Shown piece after piece: positions 1-10,728 of a stretch of 64,000 bases of DNA. The first letter of the stretch is position 1, and every line of letters starts with the position of its first letter. Made by a program: the position numbers and the translations under genes. Origin of the DNA: Plasmodiophora brassicae (taxonomy: Eukaryota; Endomyxa: Phytomyxea; Phytomyxea; Plasmodiophorida); the NCBI GenBank assembly GCA_036867785.1, contig CP145415.1, positions 372,001 through 436,000 of the forward strand, in the 5' to 3' direction. The notes under the pieces are model-generated. The model was not told the origin of the DNA. It made no database searches and saw only the letters and a list, made by a program, of their open reading frames with translations.

Positions 1-3000
1 ACATCTGGTACCGCGACAGCAACGCGAAAAGCAATACATCCTCACCAACGTCCAACGAGTATCCAACGTCTGGCGCTCATCCGATCGATCCGGCGCCCGA
101 GCCGATGCGTGCTTTGTCGGCACGCCACGCCATCGACGTGTACGCGAACTCAGTAGGCCTACTGGACTCAGCGTGTTCCACGACGATGACGCCCCTGCGC
201 CGACATCTCAGCTGCTATCGCCAAGGCACCGGACCGGAAGTTGAGCTAGCCGATCTGTCGCGTACGACCACTTCCGGTCGAGGCGTGACGTCATTCGGCA
301 TGGATGTCCAGGCGACGAGTATCGATTCGCTGCACGTTCCCCGACTTGGCCAAGCGCTAGTATCAGTTGGCCAGCTCACCAGATCAGGTCACAAGATCGT
401 GTTCGACGGCGATACCGCGAAGATCTACTCGGGGGCCAACTGGACGGCGCCCGTCGGTCAGCCAGTGGCCGTCAGTCAACGAGGACACGATAACCTGTAC
501 CGGATTCCATTATCCGCTCCAACCTCCGCGCCCGGCACACTTCACTCTGCCCGAGTCTGCTCCTTGATCGCATCCAGCGTCTCATGCCGCGTCGCTAAGG
601 TCACCGCCGCAGCTCCAGCTGTCTGGCACGCTCGAACCGGCCACCTGGGTTACGGCAACCTGCGCATCCTGCACAAACGTTGTCGTGGCATGAAGTTCGA
701 CGGGCCAATCCCGAGGCCGCAAGATCGATGTCCATGCGCTGCATGTTTACTCGCCAAGGGCAAACGGTCATCATTCCCTCCCAGTACGTCGCGCGCGCGT
801 CGTGTTGGCGATCTCGTCCATAGCGATCTGTCCGGACGGTGGCCTGTCGTCGGTGTCGGCGGCTTTGAGTACTACCAGACCATGCTGGACGATTCCTCTC
901 GGTACCTGTCCGTCTATCTGCTACGTCGCAAATCGGAGGCGCTCGACGTCATCAAGCACTATGACGCGCGTCTTCGCAACCAGGAAGGACGTGGTATCCG
1001 GACGTTCCAGACCGACGGTGGCGGCGAGTACAACTCCAAGGCGTGCGTCCTGTTCTACAACGAGTCCGGCATCCTGCACCGCAAATCTGTCCCGTACACG
1101 CCCGAGCAGAACGGCCGCGCTGAAAGCGTCAACCACACGCTCTGCGGTATCGAAAGCTCAATCCGGTGCCACTCTCGCATGCCTGACTCCACGTGGCCCT
1201 GGTCGCTGTCCTACTCTGCGATACTGTACAACATCCACCCGAGATCAGTCCTTCCCGGGCGTCGCACATCGTTCGAGGCTGCTCGTCGCGCCCTACCTAA
1301 CATCTCGGCCCTTCGTGTCTACGGTTGCGATGCCTATATATGCCATGCGACCGCATCCAGCCACGAAGAAGCCGAGCAAGTTGGAGCCTCGTCGTGTTCG
1401 CGCTGTGTTTATCGGTTTCACGCCCGGCATGAAGGCTTGGCGGTTCTACGACGTGGACCGGGAAGACACGTTCGAGAGCACGACTGCCGAGTTCCTGGAG
1501 ACCTCGTTCACATTCGGCTTTGGAAGATCCAGCCCTGCTAGTTCATCATCAGCGCCACCGTCCAGTCCCGAGTCGAGCTCTGCGCCGAACGTTGACACGA
1601 TCGTCCCGACGCCCGTCTCTTCCGACGCCGTCATGGCACCTCTACCATCGACGTCAGCATCCTCTCTCGCAGCATCCCCTCCCGAGCCTCCGTCACCTGC
1701 CGCTGCGTCATCGCCTTCCGAGATCGTCCGACCGTCGCGCTCACCGTCTCCTGATGACGTATCCACCGACGAAGATGATGATGACGCTGAAGATGATCCC
1801 GACTACGAAGGTTCGGCGTCCAGCAACGACTCTCCCAACGAAGCTGCCGACCCCGACGTCCACGACAATTCCGATGCTGCTGATATCGTTGACCACAATG
1901 TCATCGACGTGCCACGCCCTCGCCGATCGAATCGTCGTCGTCAACCGCCTGGTGAATGGTGGAAGGCGCCGGAGGCGGCCAATCGTTCGTCGACACGGTG
2001 GTCCTCGACGGTCGACGCCTGGTTCCAGAATCCGACCCTAACGTTCCCGACACAGCGCCCTCCTCGTCGCTCCCGCCGACTGATCCGGCATTGGCAGCAG
2101 GTTGAGGAGCGCCGTCTGATCGATCAGGCCATCAGGTCCAACCGTCCGACATGTCGCGGCGCAGCTGCCAAGGCATGTCGAGCCAAGGTATCCGCCCCGA
2201 TCGACCCAGCCCGTCTACCACGACCCGACCTGTCGAAGCTGAAAGCGACCGACATTCCCGTACCCAACTCAATGGCCGATGCCCTCTCATCACCTTTCGC
2301 TGGCCACTGGTGGGACGCCGCCGTCACCCAGATGGCAACACTGGACGCCAAGGACACGTTCGGCCCGCTAATCGACCTGCCGAAAAGTAAGATCGCTGTT
2401 GGCGCCAAGTGGGTGTTCCGAGTGAAGTCCTCGCTCAGTGGCAACGGTGGCATCCGCGCGCAAGTTCACCGCCCGACTCTGTGCTCAGGGCTTCCGACAA
2501 CGCCCCGGCATCGACTTCGACGATACGTTCGCGCCGACCGCCCGTGCCACTGCGTTCCTCGTTATCCTAGCGCTCGCGGCGCAGCACGGCCTGCATCTTC
2601 GCCAGGTCGACTGGGTGGCCGCATACCTGAACGCCGACATGCTCCATGATGTTTACATTCGTCAGCCGGATGGCTTCACCGATCATCACGTCCCGTACCG
2701 AGTTCGTCAACTGCAAAAGGCCCTTTATGGAACGAAACAAGGCGCCGAACGTTGGTACAAGACGCTTCGGGAGATGCTGTTATCACTCGGATTCGAATCG
2801 ATCATCGCGGACCCCTGCGTCTTCCGGTACGATCGCGATGGAAAGTTCATGATCATGTCGGTGCACACCGACGACGGTCTGCTGGCGTACAATGACGTCC
2901 CGTTCGCGGAATCCGTTCTCGAGAAGCTCTCCACGATGGCCGAGATCACCGATCAAGGTGAACCGTCGACCCTGCTTGGCATGCGCATCCGACGCGAACC

Positions 3001-4059
3001 TGGCACCGGCGCCATCACCCTTGACCAAGCCGAGTACATCGAGAAGGTGTTGAGCGACTTCAACATGTCGCATTGTCATCCGGTCGACACGCCGCACCAG
3101 CCTGGCGTTCACCTATCAACGACAATGAGTCCACAAAGCGACCTCGACCGTGACGAAATGGCGACCAAGCCGTACCTCAAACTTATTGGCTGCCTGACAT
3201 GGCTCGCCCATCGATGCCGTCCCGACATCGCGTACATAACGAATGTACTGGCCCAATTCTCCTCGAATCCCGGCATCCAGCATTGGCGTGCGGGGCAACG
3301 CGTTCTTAAGTACCTCGCCGGCACCATGACGCACGGCATCCGATACGAACGCCAGCCCGAAGATCGTCTGATCGCATACGCCGACGCTGATTGGGCATCC
3401 GACCCTGACACGCGACGGTCGCGCTCCGGCCACATCATCCTGCTGGCTGGCGGCCCCGTGCACTGGCAGTCACGTCGCCAAGACCTGGGCGCAGTCAAAG
3501 TTAGCTTATCGTCCACACATGCAGAGATCAAGTCGCTGTGTGCTGTTACCCGCCAGCTGGCCTGGATCCGGTCATTCCTGACCGAAATCGGCTTCGCACG
3601 CTCCAGTCCGACGATCGTATACGAGGACAATCAAGGCGCGAAGGCCTGGTCTGGCTATCGTCGGATGGATGATCGCACGAAGGACATCGAGGTGCAGTTT
3701 CACTACACCCGGGAGGCCGTCGAGGCCAGTTTGATCGTGGTCCACAAGTGCCCGTCCGCCGAGATGGCTGCAGACTACCTCACGAAGCCCGCTCTCAGCA
3801 CCTCGTATCATGCGAACCTGCTCCTGGCCGGCATCATCGACACAAGTCCCAGGCCGTGTGCTGCTGGAGGGGGCGTGTCGAACAACGTATCCACTACGAC
3901 CAGCAGCACATGCCTGCAGCACGTGAACGCCGTCACGCACTCCGCGACTCCGTGCCCGCCGGCGTTGGCAACCGTTACACCGTCGGCGACTACGTCGCCA
4001 CTGTAACGTCCGCCGCACACGCCGTACGTAATACATCCACTTCATTATTGTCCTTCTCA
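1..4059 (+). mobile_element. Ty1/copia LTR retrotransposon, 3' portion
   Basis: The order of domains is diagnostic of Ty1/copia (Pseudoviridae): a GAG-pre-integrase zinc region (about 610-760), integrase core (about 800-1300), reverse transcriptase (about 2440-3100) and RNase H (about 3370-3830). In Ty3/gypsy the integrase follows RNase H instead. The 5' LTR and gag lie left of the window. The coding region is spread over three overlapping frames, so it looks broken in about two places, a moderately old copy. A purine tract (GGAGGGGG, about 3867-3873) precedes the likely 3' LTR. The right edge touches the integrase region of the reverse-oriented gypsy element E, so this copy appears to have jumped into E. 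The matching left flank of E is outside the window. Confidence 0.9.
3876..4059 (+). repeat. Probable 3' LTR of the copia element
   Basis: The segment begins TGTCGAAC directly after a polypurine tract and ends CTTCTCA exactly where the interrupted gypsy reading frame resumes, so it has the TG...CA ends expected of an LTR. Its length would be 184 bp. No second copy is in the window, so both the LTR status and the exact edges are inferred from position and end motifs only. Confidence 0.6.
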
Positions 4060-7000
4060 GCCTCTGGCTATGCGCTTAATGTCCCCTGATATGCCATTCC
4101 AAATGAACTTCTTCCTTAGAAGTTGTGTCATGTCATTGATGCTGCGATGCGCGAAGCCTGCAGCGTGCGCAATGACTGTTAGCCTGATCCTGAGCTCCAC
4201 ATCTTCTGACGGGATGACTATTTGGCCTCTGCTGTTGACTAGCAGGCCTGCGTCGCTCTTCTTCAGGTCGTTTTGCTTGTTGTTCGTCATGAACTTTGAT
4301 TGCCTCTCTCTGATTTCTTCCTCAGTTGGCCAAACAAGCTTCTTTCCTATCATGGGTTGGACTCGGAATTTGTCAGCGAGTTGCCCCCAGCGGTTGTGGA
4401 TTTCCGGATAACTCACTTGATCCTCATTCTCCCGCCCACTATTGTTGGGTACACCGCGTTGATGGGTTTCCGGATAACTCACTCGATCCTCATTCCCCAC
4501 GTCCCCATTCGAAGCTTCCGGATCACTGGAGCGATCCTCATCACTTCGAATTCGAAGTATTCGGAAGACGTTTGTGGCGTCCTCGTACTTTACTTGTCCG
4601 GTGTCGATTTGGGTTTCCAAATCAGCATCTCTTCTGAGACCATTGTCCACTCCCCATCGTGTCTGCAAATCCGTCCACACATTCTTCTCCCCAGGAATAT
4701 GTTCAATCGTGAACTTGTACTTCCTCAGCTTCATTCCCCAGCGTTCCAACCGCTCTGCTGCTGGTTGTGTGCATTTCTGTGGGTTATATATGTGCATGAG
4801 GTTCCTGTGGTCTGTGTACAGTCTGAATGGTTTTCCCGTTTGTAGGAGATAGTCCAGTTTTTCTACCACGTCCAACAGGGCACTGGCTTCTTTGTCTGGT
4901 GTAGACCAGTTCAACTCTGAGCCTGTGAATTTGTGTCCTGTGAATCCTAGTGGTTGGTGGTTGGCTTCCCACACTGGTTGGTCCTTATCTTCCAATGGGA
5001 TTTGCGTTACCATTCCCGCTCTGTGGAACTTACTGGCGTCTGCAAACACGCACTGAATCATATCCTCTCTGGGATATGCCAGCTGAGTGTTTCTCCCAAT
5101 CAATTCCTTCAGCTCTTCGAATGCTTTGTCATGCAGATCATTCCAGCCATGCCTCTTCAGTCTAACTCCCCCAGCGACTGATTTGGTCCTTCTTGGCTGA
5201 TCCTTCATGGATTTCTCATAGATGTCTTGCAGGGGTGAGACAATCCGACTATATTCCGGTATTGACTTACTCATCCACTGCACTGCATATAGGAATTGCT
5301 GCAAATCTCTTGCAGTTTTGGGACTCTGCATCTGCTGGAGCATTCTGATTCGTTCTGGATCGTGGGATACCCCTTCTGGCGTGAAAATGCGTCCAGCGAA
5401 TTTCACCTTCCTCAAGAAGAAGTCACATTTATCCAGGTTGAACTTCAGATTGTGTTTCTCTGCCAACCGCAGTGTGTTGTCTAACACTCTGAACCATTCT
5501 TGTTCAGTTTCGGCATGCCCCAGAATGTCGTCTATCCAGATGATGAGTGCCTTCATCAGTAGTTCACCGAATATCTCTGCCATCCTGGCCTGAAATTGTG
5601 GCGATGAATTCAACCCTCCTTGGATTGTTCTGGTGGGTGTGAATACTCCTCTGTCCGTTGCGAACGAGAACATTTCCTGACATTCCTTTGCTAGCGGCAT
5701 CAGCCAAAAGCCCTTGAATGCATCCAAGGAAAACCAGTACTTGGACCCTGCCAAGTGTTGTACAATGGCTTCCAGGAATGGCATTGGCCATGCGGTTGCT
5801 TCACACAACTTGTTGACCTCTCTTAGATCAACACACATTCGCCATCCTCTGTTGCCGGGTTTTCGAACAACCACCACTGGTGAGGCCCACTCACTATTGT
5901 GGTTTTCGTACACTAACCCATATTTCTTCAACAGTGATACGAACTGTGCCAGGAACTCACTTTGTTCCTTGCTGTACCTCCGCGCCTTACAACGGTACGG
6001 TCGTGCTCCCTGTCTTAACCGTGTTCGACAAGGTGTGACCTTGGCTGGCGGATCTGGTCCCAGCTTCGTTCTCCAGACATTCCATCTCTTGAAGGCCAAC
6101 CTTCGGAGTCTTCTCTTCCATTTGCGTGGCAACCCCTGTGTCATTGCTCGAGCGATTGCGTTGTCTATGCCCTCTCGAATGTCATTTGGGACATCTTCGC
6201 CAATGGCGACATCGTCCTCATCCTGATCCAATATGTACTCATCGCCGTCACCGCATGACGAGTCTCGATTCATACTTGCAATCAGGTATTCTAACGCCGT
6301 TCTCGGGTCTATGCCTAGTTCTTCTAGGAGATCTTGACCCAGGTAGATTTCCTTCACATACTCCACGTCCCATACGAGACATGTGTGCTTGCGGATCTGC
6401 AGCTCCCCAGCACGCGTATTGTAGACCGGACCGCCCAACTACTCTCGTGGCCTAGTTGGGCGGTCCGGTCTACAGTATGCAAGAGGATGTCCACTTGGAT
6501 CTCGTGGGTGGCCTGTCCCACTGCTTCCTCGCTATCCGCCAGAATCAACTTTACTGGTTTCTCCAGTGCTGTCATTGTGGTGTTTGGATGCATCCTGCAT
6601 AGCCTCTTGGCTATTGCCATTGGTATCAGTGTTCTGTCAGCCCCACTGTCTAGTATGGCTGGCCGCGGCTCATCCAGCGCTGATAGCGTGACATTGATCT
6701 GGTTGTTGGCGCCCTGTGCATATCCAGCCTCAATGTCTGCTGCAAGTTGTCTTAACTTGCAGACTTGGGAGTTCTCTGTGCTCGTGCCTCTTTCTGCGTT
6801 TGCAGCTTGCTCGCCCCTCACCTCTTGCATGCTAGGTGTTGGGTGTTCGGCGGCTTCTTCTGCATCCCCAGCGCACTCGCGACTCCATTCCCTACTGCCT
6901 TCCATTGGGTGCTCGCCCTTGCATGGCGCACTGTCAGTGTAGCCGGCATTCTTCTGGGATTTATTTGATCGCTTGGATTTCATCTTCTCGAAGGCATTCT

Positions 7001-8518
7001 TCTTCTGTTCATCAGTTGCCTTCAAGCAGTCCCTAAGCGTGTGCGGCCCGTTGCAGAACCAGCATTTGGGTTTGCGTTCCGCGCTGTCTGACTTATGCCT
7101 CTTGGGGTCGGCATGCTGTTCCGGGCCTTCCGGGTTGGCACTGGCGTCGGTCTTCAAACGCCTCTTGCCTCCGCTCTCCTTCTTGAGCGGTGGGACCGTC
7201 TCGTCCTTCTTGGACTGTTTGGTCCTCTTTGCCTCCTTCGCGGCCACCATCTTCTGATAGTGCCGGATTTCGTCGAACATCACGGCCTTCTCTTCAACCA
7301 GTTTTAGCAGCTGGCGAGAGTCGGTTCTCAGCTCCTTTATGCTGGTCTCCGTGATTTCGGTGACGGCCTCCCTAAGCTCGTCTGGCCATATGCCGCGTAG
7401 CAGCAACTTGACCTTGAGCTTTTGGCCCTGTACACCTTCGAACATGTGGTGGCAGGCGTGCTCTTTCGCAAGTCTCGCGAACTGCGCGCCGTAGTCTGCC
7501 ACCCGTGCTGCCGCTTCTGGGATGCTCTTCTTCATCCGCATGTCTCTGAACGTGTCGACAAACTTCACACCACTCTTCTGTGTTGTCGTTGTCATGCGAC
7601 GTTCGAGCATATCCAGCAGCACGTCGTCCGGGATGTTGTCAGTCGTGTAGACTTCGTCCACCCCGTCCAGCGTCATGAGCGAAGCCAGCAGGTGCTCATC
7701 TACCATCGTTCGCACTTTCGCCTCGACGTCGTTCAGCCCCGACTCGCTCATACCTTGCCGGTACAGCTTGTACTGCCGGAACCACTTGACGAGGGCGGCT
7801 TGCCCTGCCGACGTTAGCTTTGGCTTTTTGTTGTCCTCGTCCTTCTGCACGAGGTTCCTCAGTTGGACCATCTTCGTCCTTGTCGATGCGCTTGGCTGCG
7901 ACTGCGGTCTCTGAGGCTGCTGCGTGCTGTCATCATGGCTGTCCATGCTAGACGCGCTCTCTTCCACAAATGATACCGCCTCGCGTTCTGCCTTCTCCCT
8001 CGACTGCTCCAGACCGGCGTTCATGTTGACGGACATGCTCTTCTCGGTGATCTGTGGGCTTCGTGTGTGCACTCGCTGTGTCTGATCTTGGTCGTATTGC
8101 AGAATGGACACGCTGGCCGCCTTCCTGCTTCCGAGACTGCGTCGCGTCGTGCCGTCTGGAACGTGACTCACGGGCGTCTCTCTTCTTGGTTCCGCCGGTA
8201 GTGATCACTGTGACGTCCTTCAAGCTTCGAGACGTACTCGTTGAGAAGCTCGCTCCTAGCCCCTCGGTCTATGACAAGCAGCCTGTCGTCTGACTGCTGA
8301 TTGCCTGTCTGGTGACTATTGTCTGTCTGGTTTATTTCGGGCCGTCTGGCCTCACGCCCTCCACTGCGTCTCCGGAGTCCGTGACGGTCTCCGGAAGTCC
8401 GCGGTCTATTCTGGGACACACACGACTGGTCTGGCGGGACAGCTGACTGTGCTGGTCCGGAACGGATCGGCAATGTTGGCGGGCCGTGTCGGGACAGGGG
8501 TTATGACCGTGAACAACA
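4060..8518 (-). mobile_element. Ty3/gypsy LTR retrotransposon E, interrupted at its 3' side
   Basis: On the minus strand, gag starts near 8171 and carries a CCHC-like knuckle (CWFCNGPHTLRDC, about 7030-7070). An aspartic protease with a DSGADRTLI motif follows (about 6625-6650), then reverse transcriptase (about 5900-5300), RNase H (about 5100-4640) and the start of the integrase zinc domain near 4060. The rest of the integrase and the 3' LTR are missing from the window because copia sits there. Gag-protease and pol are in different overlapping frames. Base composition is more AT-rich than the copia element. The 5' LTR should lie between about 8210 and 8518, but without the partner copy its edges are not certain. 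The copy is old and broken, with roughly one or two breaks besides the insertions. Confidence 0.85.
6420..6474. repeat. 55-bp foldback insert in element E
   Basis: Two perfect 22-bp inverted arms (TGTAGACCGGACCGCC... and its complement) enclose an 11-nt loop. The tetranucleotide GTAT flanks both sides (6416-6419 and 6475-6478), which looks like a target-site duplication. The insert lies inside the protease-pol region of gypsy element E. It could be a miniature foldback transposon. A purely RNA-level hairpin is less likely because of the flanking duplication. Confidence 0.7.
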
Positions 8519-8736
8519 TCATAGGTGCTGCTATGCTGTACGTATGATACAAGTAGATTGAAGCCCTATATAACTGCATTCCGACTGCGCTGCGCAGTAC
8601 ATCCTCGACATGTATATTTGTACTCCGAGTGCACTGCGTAATACGTCGCTGGACATCCGATCGCTGACAACTATATCGATAATGTATGGGCTAAAATAAT
8701 ACTTGTGCTGTATCCGACTACAATACATTGTGTGTA
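8224..8736. other. 5' LTR/leader region of E and adjoining gene-free DNA
   Basis: This stretch lies upstream of the E gag frame. It is rich in GTCTGTCTGG-like motifs up to about 8460 and ends its distinctive character near GAACAACA at 8518, which in E's orientation would be a TGTTGTTC LTR start. From 8519 to 8736 I see no gene, only AT-richer DNA with CTATATAA-like runs. Confidence 0.35.
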
Positions 8737-9331
8737 CCACCACGGGAAGATGAATTTGCACGACGGGGACATAATTTTTGCATGACGGGGAACAAACTGA
8801 AGGATGACGAGCACAAAAAAAATGGATCGTGATGCATGTATTTTGTCTCTCTGGAACCGATTGCTGGAGCGTTAGGTGCGTACGCGTGGCGGCGGCTCAG
8901 CGAACATTGGGTCCAAACGAGGAATCTGCTCCGGGTTCATCGCAGGACGACCGACTCGCCTACGCGCGGACGTCTGCGACGATTGCAACCCTCCTACCTA
9001 CCGTGGGATATGAAGTCAGAATTCGGTACGGTAGGTACGTCGGCGATACTGTACGGTATCCGCTTACCGTTATCGGTTGTATCCCTGCCATTGTTCTGGT
9101 GACGTCGTCCTGCAACGGTACGGTAGGTACACAATGAGGCGGCCCGCTCGTCCGTCCCGACTGCATTGAGCCGATCCATTTATTTTGGGCCACTCATCCA
9201 CGCATTTCTTCCCCGCCATCCATTCGTTGTGTTCCCCGCCATCCTTCAATTTGTTCCCCGTCATGTAAAATTGATGTCCCCGCCATGCAAAAATTTCGTC
9301 CCCGTCATGCAAATTCATCTTCCCGTGGTGG
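8737..9331. mobile_element. TA-flanked MITE with ~34-bp terminal inverted repeats
   Basis: The left end CCACCACGGGAAGATG... matches the complement of the right end over 34 bp with a single mismatch, and weaker complementarity continues inward. TA dinucleotides flank both ends (8735-8736 and 9332-9333), as in Tc1/mariner-like elements. Near the right end there are about four to five tandem degenerate units of the CCCCGTCATGCAAATT type (about 9235-9325). No transposase frame is present in the 595 bp, so it is non-autonomous. Its end design resembles the repeat array at 29735-29858. Confidence 0.75.
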
Positions 9332-9393
9332 TACGGATGCCATGTATTTCCAAGACTCCTGAAACGAATGGATACGCGTATTGTATTCACAAT

Positions 9394-9615
9394 TCACAGT
9401 TTAGAATTTTCTGTGACAATACCATCGTCCCTTGCCGTTCGACAGGAGCGTCCTTGCCGTGCTAGATGCCGCCGGATCCAATTGCCGACGTGACGCGCCA
9501 AGTCGATCTTAGTGGGCAGCGTTAAGTTGTCGAACATCGGGTACTGGAGCGCTATTTCACTTCGCAGCACTTCCAGGAAGCAAAAGCATTCTTGCGGAAG
9601 GCCCTGGTGCAGCAA
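9394..9615 (-). CDS. Short ORF of unknown nature, possible exon fragment
   Basis: A minus-strand frame runs from about 9656 to a stop at 9394 and reads like protein (for example YPMFDNLTLPTKIDLARHV). I do not recognise a family. It lies between a MITE and the nested element cluster, so it may be a fragment of a host exon or transposon gene rather than an active gene. The first Met is at 9615, but the frame stays open a little upstream of it. Confidence 0.2.
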   Translation of the reverse strand: MLHQGLPQECFCFLEVLRSEIALQYPMFDNLTLPTKIDLARHVGNWIRRHLARQGRSCRTARDDGIVTENSKL

Positions 9616-9656
9616 CAGACCGACACAGCGGTCAACGATTCCAACGTCGTTTAGGA

Positions 9657-10027
9657 CTGTATTAGGGGGTCGTTTGAGCAGGTGGAAGGTGAAAAGGCGC
9701 CTGTAAAAAGGTGACCACCTCCCACTGGGGGGTGGATGTCGTCAGTAGTGTAGATGGATCAACCAAAGTGAGGGCGATCAAAATTCTACGAACCTTGGAG
9801 GGCTCGGGCTCGTCCAGCTCTTAGACTCGCCCCGGAGTCGCCACTCTGCGAGACCCAGCACTGCCAGGCCGGGGTGAGCTAGCGTTCTGCGAACCACCCT
9901 ACGGTCCTCGGAACCGAGACCGAGGCGCCTGCGGAAAAGCGCAAAACGCAAATAAACTACTGTATAACTATAACTATAACTATAGTGTCCGGACACTACA
10001 TAGAGAGGGCTGCCATTGATCCAAATA
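9657..10027. other. Gene-free DNA with a short (CTATAA)n run
   Basis: I see no gene. A short tandem run of TATAAC units (about 9961-9985) is followed by the palindrome GTGTCCGGACAC. The last bases, TGATCCAAATA, match a repeat unit found again at 29735-29858, and mark the left remnant of element H next to the left end of element F. Confidence 0.5.
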
Positions 10028-10080
10028 CAGTATTTGCTTCTAATAAGCCCCGAACTGAAATAATCGGGGTTCGGGGTCAT

Positions 10081-10223
10081 TGTACTACAAAAGTAGTAGC
10101 TCTGACCGTATGCATGGGATCGTCCCACTGTACCTTTGAATAAACAGTTCTCTTATAAGGCGTCTAGCGTGCGTCCAGCGTGTCGGCAGTCGTGTGGACC
10201 GCTGACGGCGCACCGAAAGCACA
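10081..10223 (+). repeat. 5' LTR of gypsy element A
   Basis: A 143-bp direct repeat starting TGTACTACAA and ending GAAAGCACA. It matches 28178-28320 at all but one position and is preceded by the target duplication GTCAT. Confidence 0.95.
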
Positions 10224-10614
10224 AAAACGTTTTTGTGTCGTGGAGAATTCACCTGAACCTGATCGCGTGAGCCGATCGCCCTGAACACAAGTGAGCCTGA
10301 ACCTGAATCCTGACCGCGACGATGAACGGCGCGGGACGTAGACGGGCGCCTGCTGCAGAGCCGGCCGACCCAGTCGCTATGGAAGAAGTACATGAACAGC
10401 CTGAAGAACAACCCGCTCGGCATGACAACGTCAACGGAGCTGCCGGAAACATGCTGAAGGGGCAAACTCCGATCTTTACACCTGTGACACCCCCGCAATT
10501 GAACAGCACTGACTACAAACGTGTGACAGAATTCTTGACGAAGTACAAGAAGTATGCGGCTCTGATTGAAGATCGACGAAATCGCCACAGCCAGGATATC
10601 TACCCGGAAGCGAT

Positions 10615-10728
10615 TGTGACAAGCCCTAGGCGTCAGGTGGACGACGAACGCGATGTCGACGTACAACACCAAAAAGACAAGTGAAGTGTATTACGCTACT
10701 CAGAAGGCCTTATTGTGAGGCCGCTACA
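10615..10728 (-). repeat. 3' LTR of gypsy element B
   Basis: A 114-bp repeat with TG...CA ends, identical to 15584-15697. The purine-rich GAGGAGGGTAA on the minus strand just inside it is the likely polypurine tract. 114 bp is very short for a gypsy LTR. Confidence 0.95.

Noticed and set aside
6354-6480. The hairpin in E as a frameshift-stimulating RNA signal
   Set aside because: The flanking GTAT duplication and perfect arms fit an inserted foldback better. I see no slippery site that would make a recoding case.
9961-9988. The TATAAC run as a telomere-like repeat
   Set aside because: Only three to four units, not G-rich, and in the middle of a transposon cluster.
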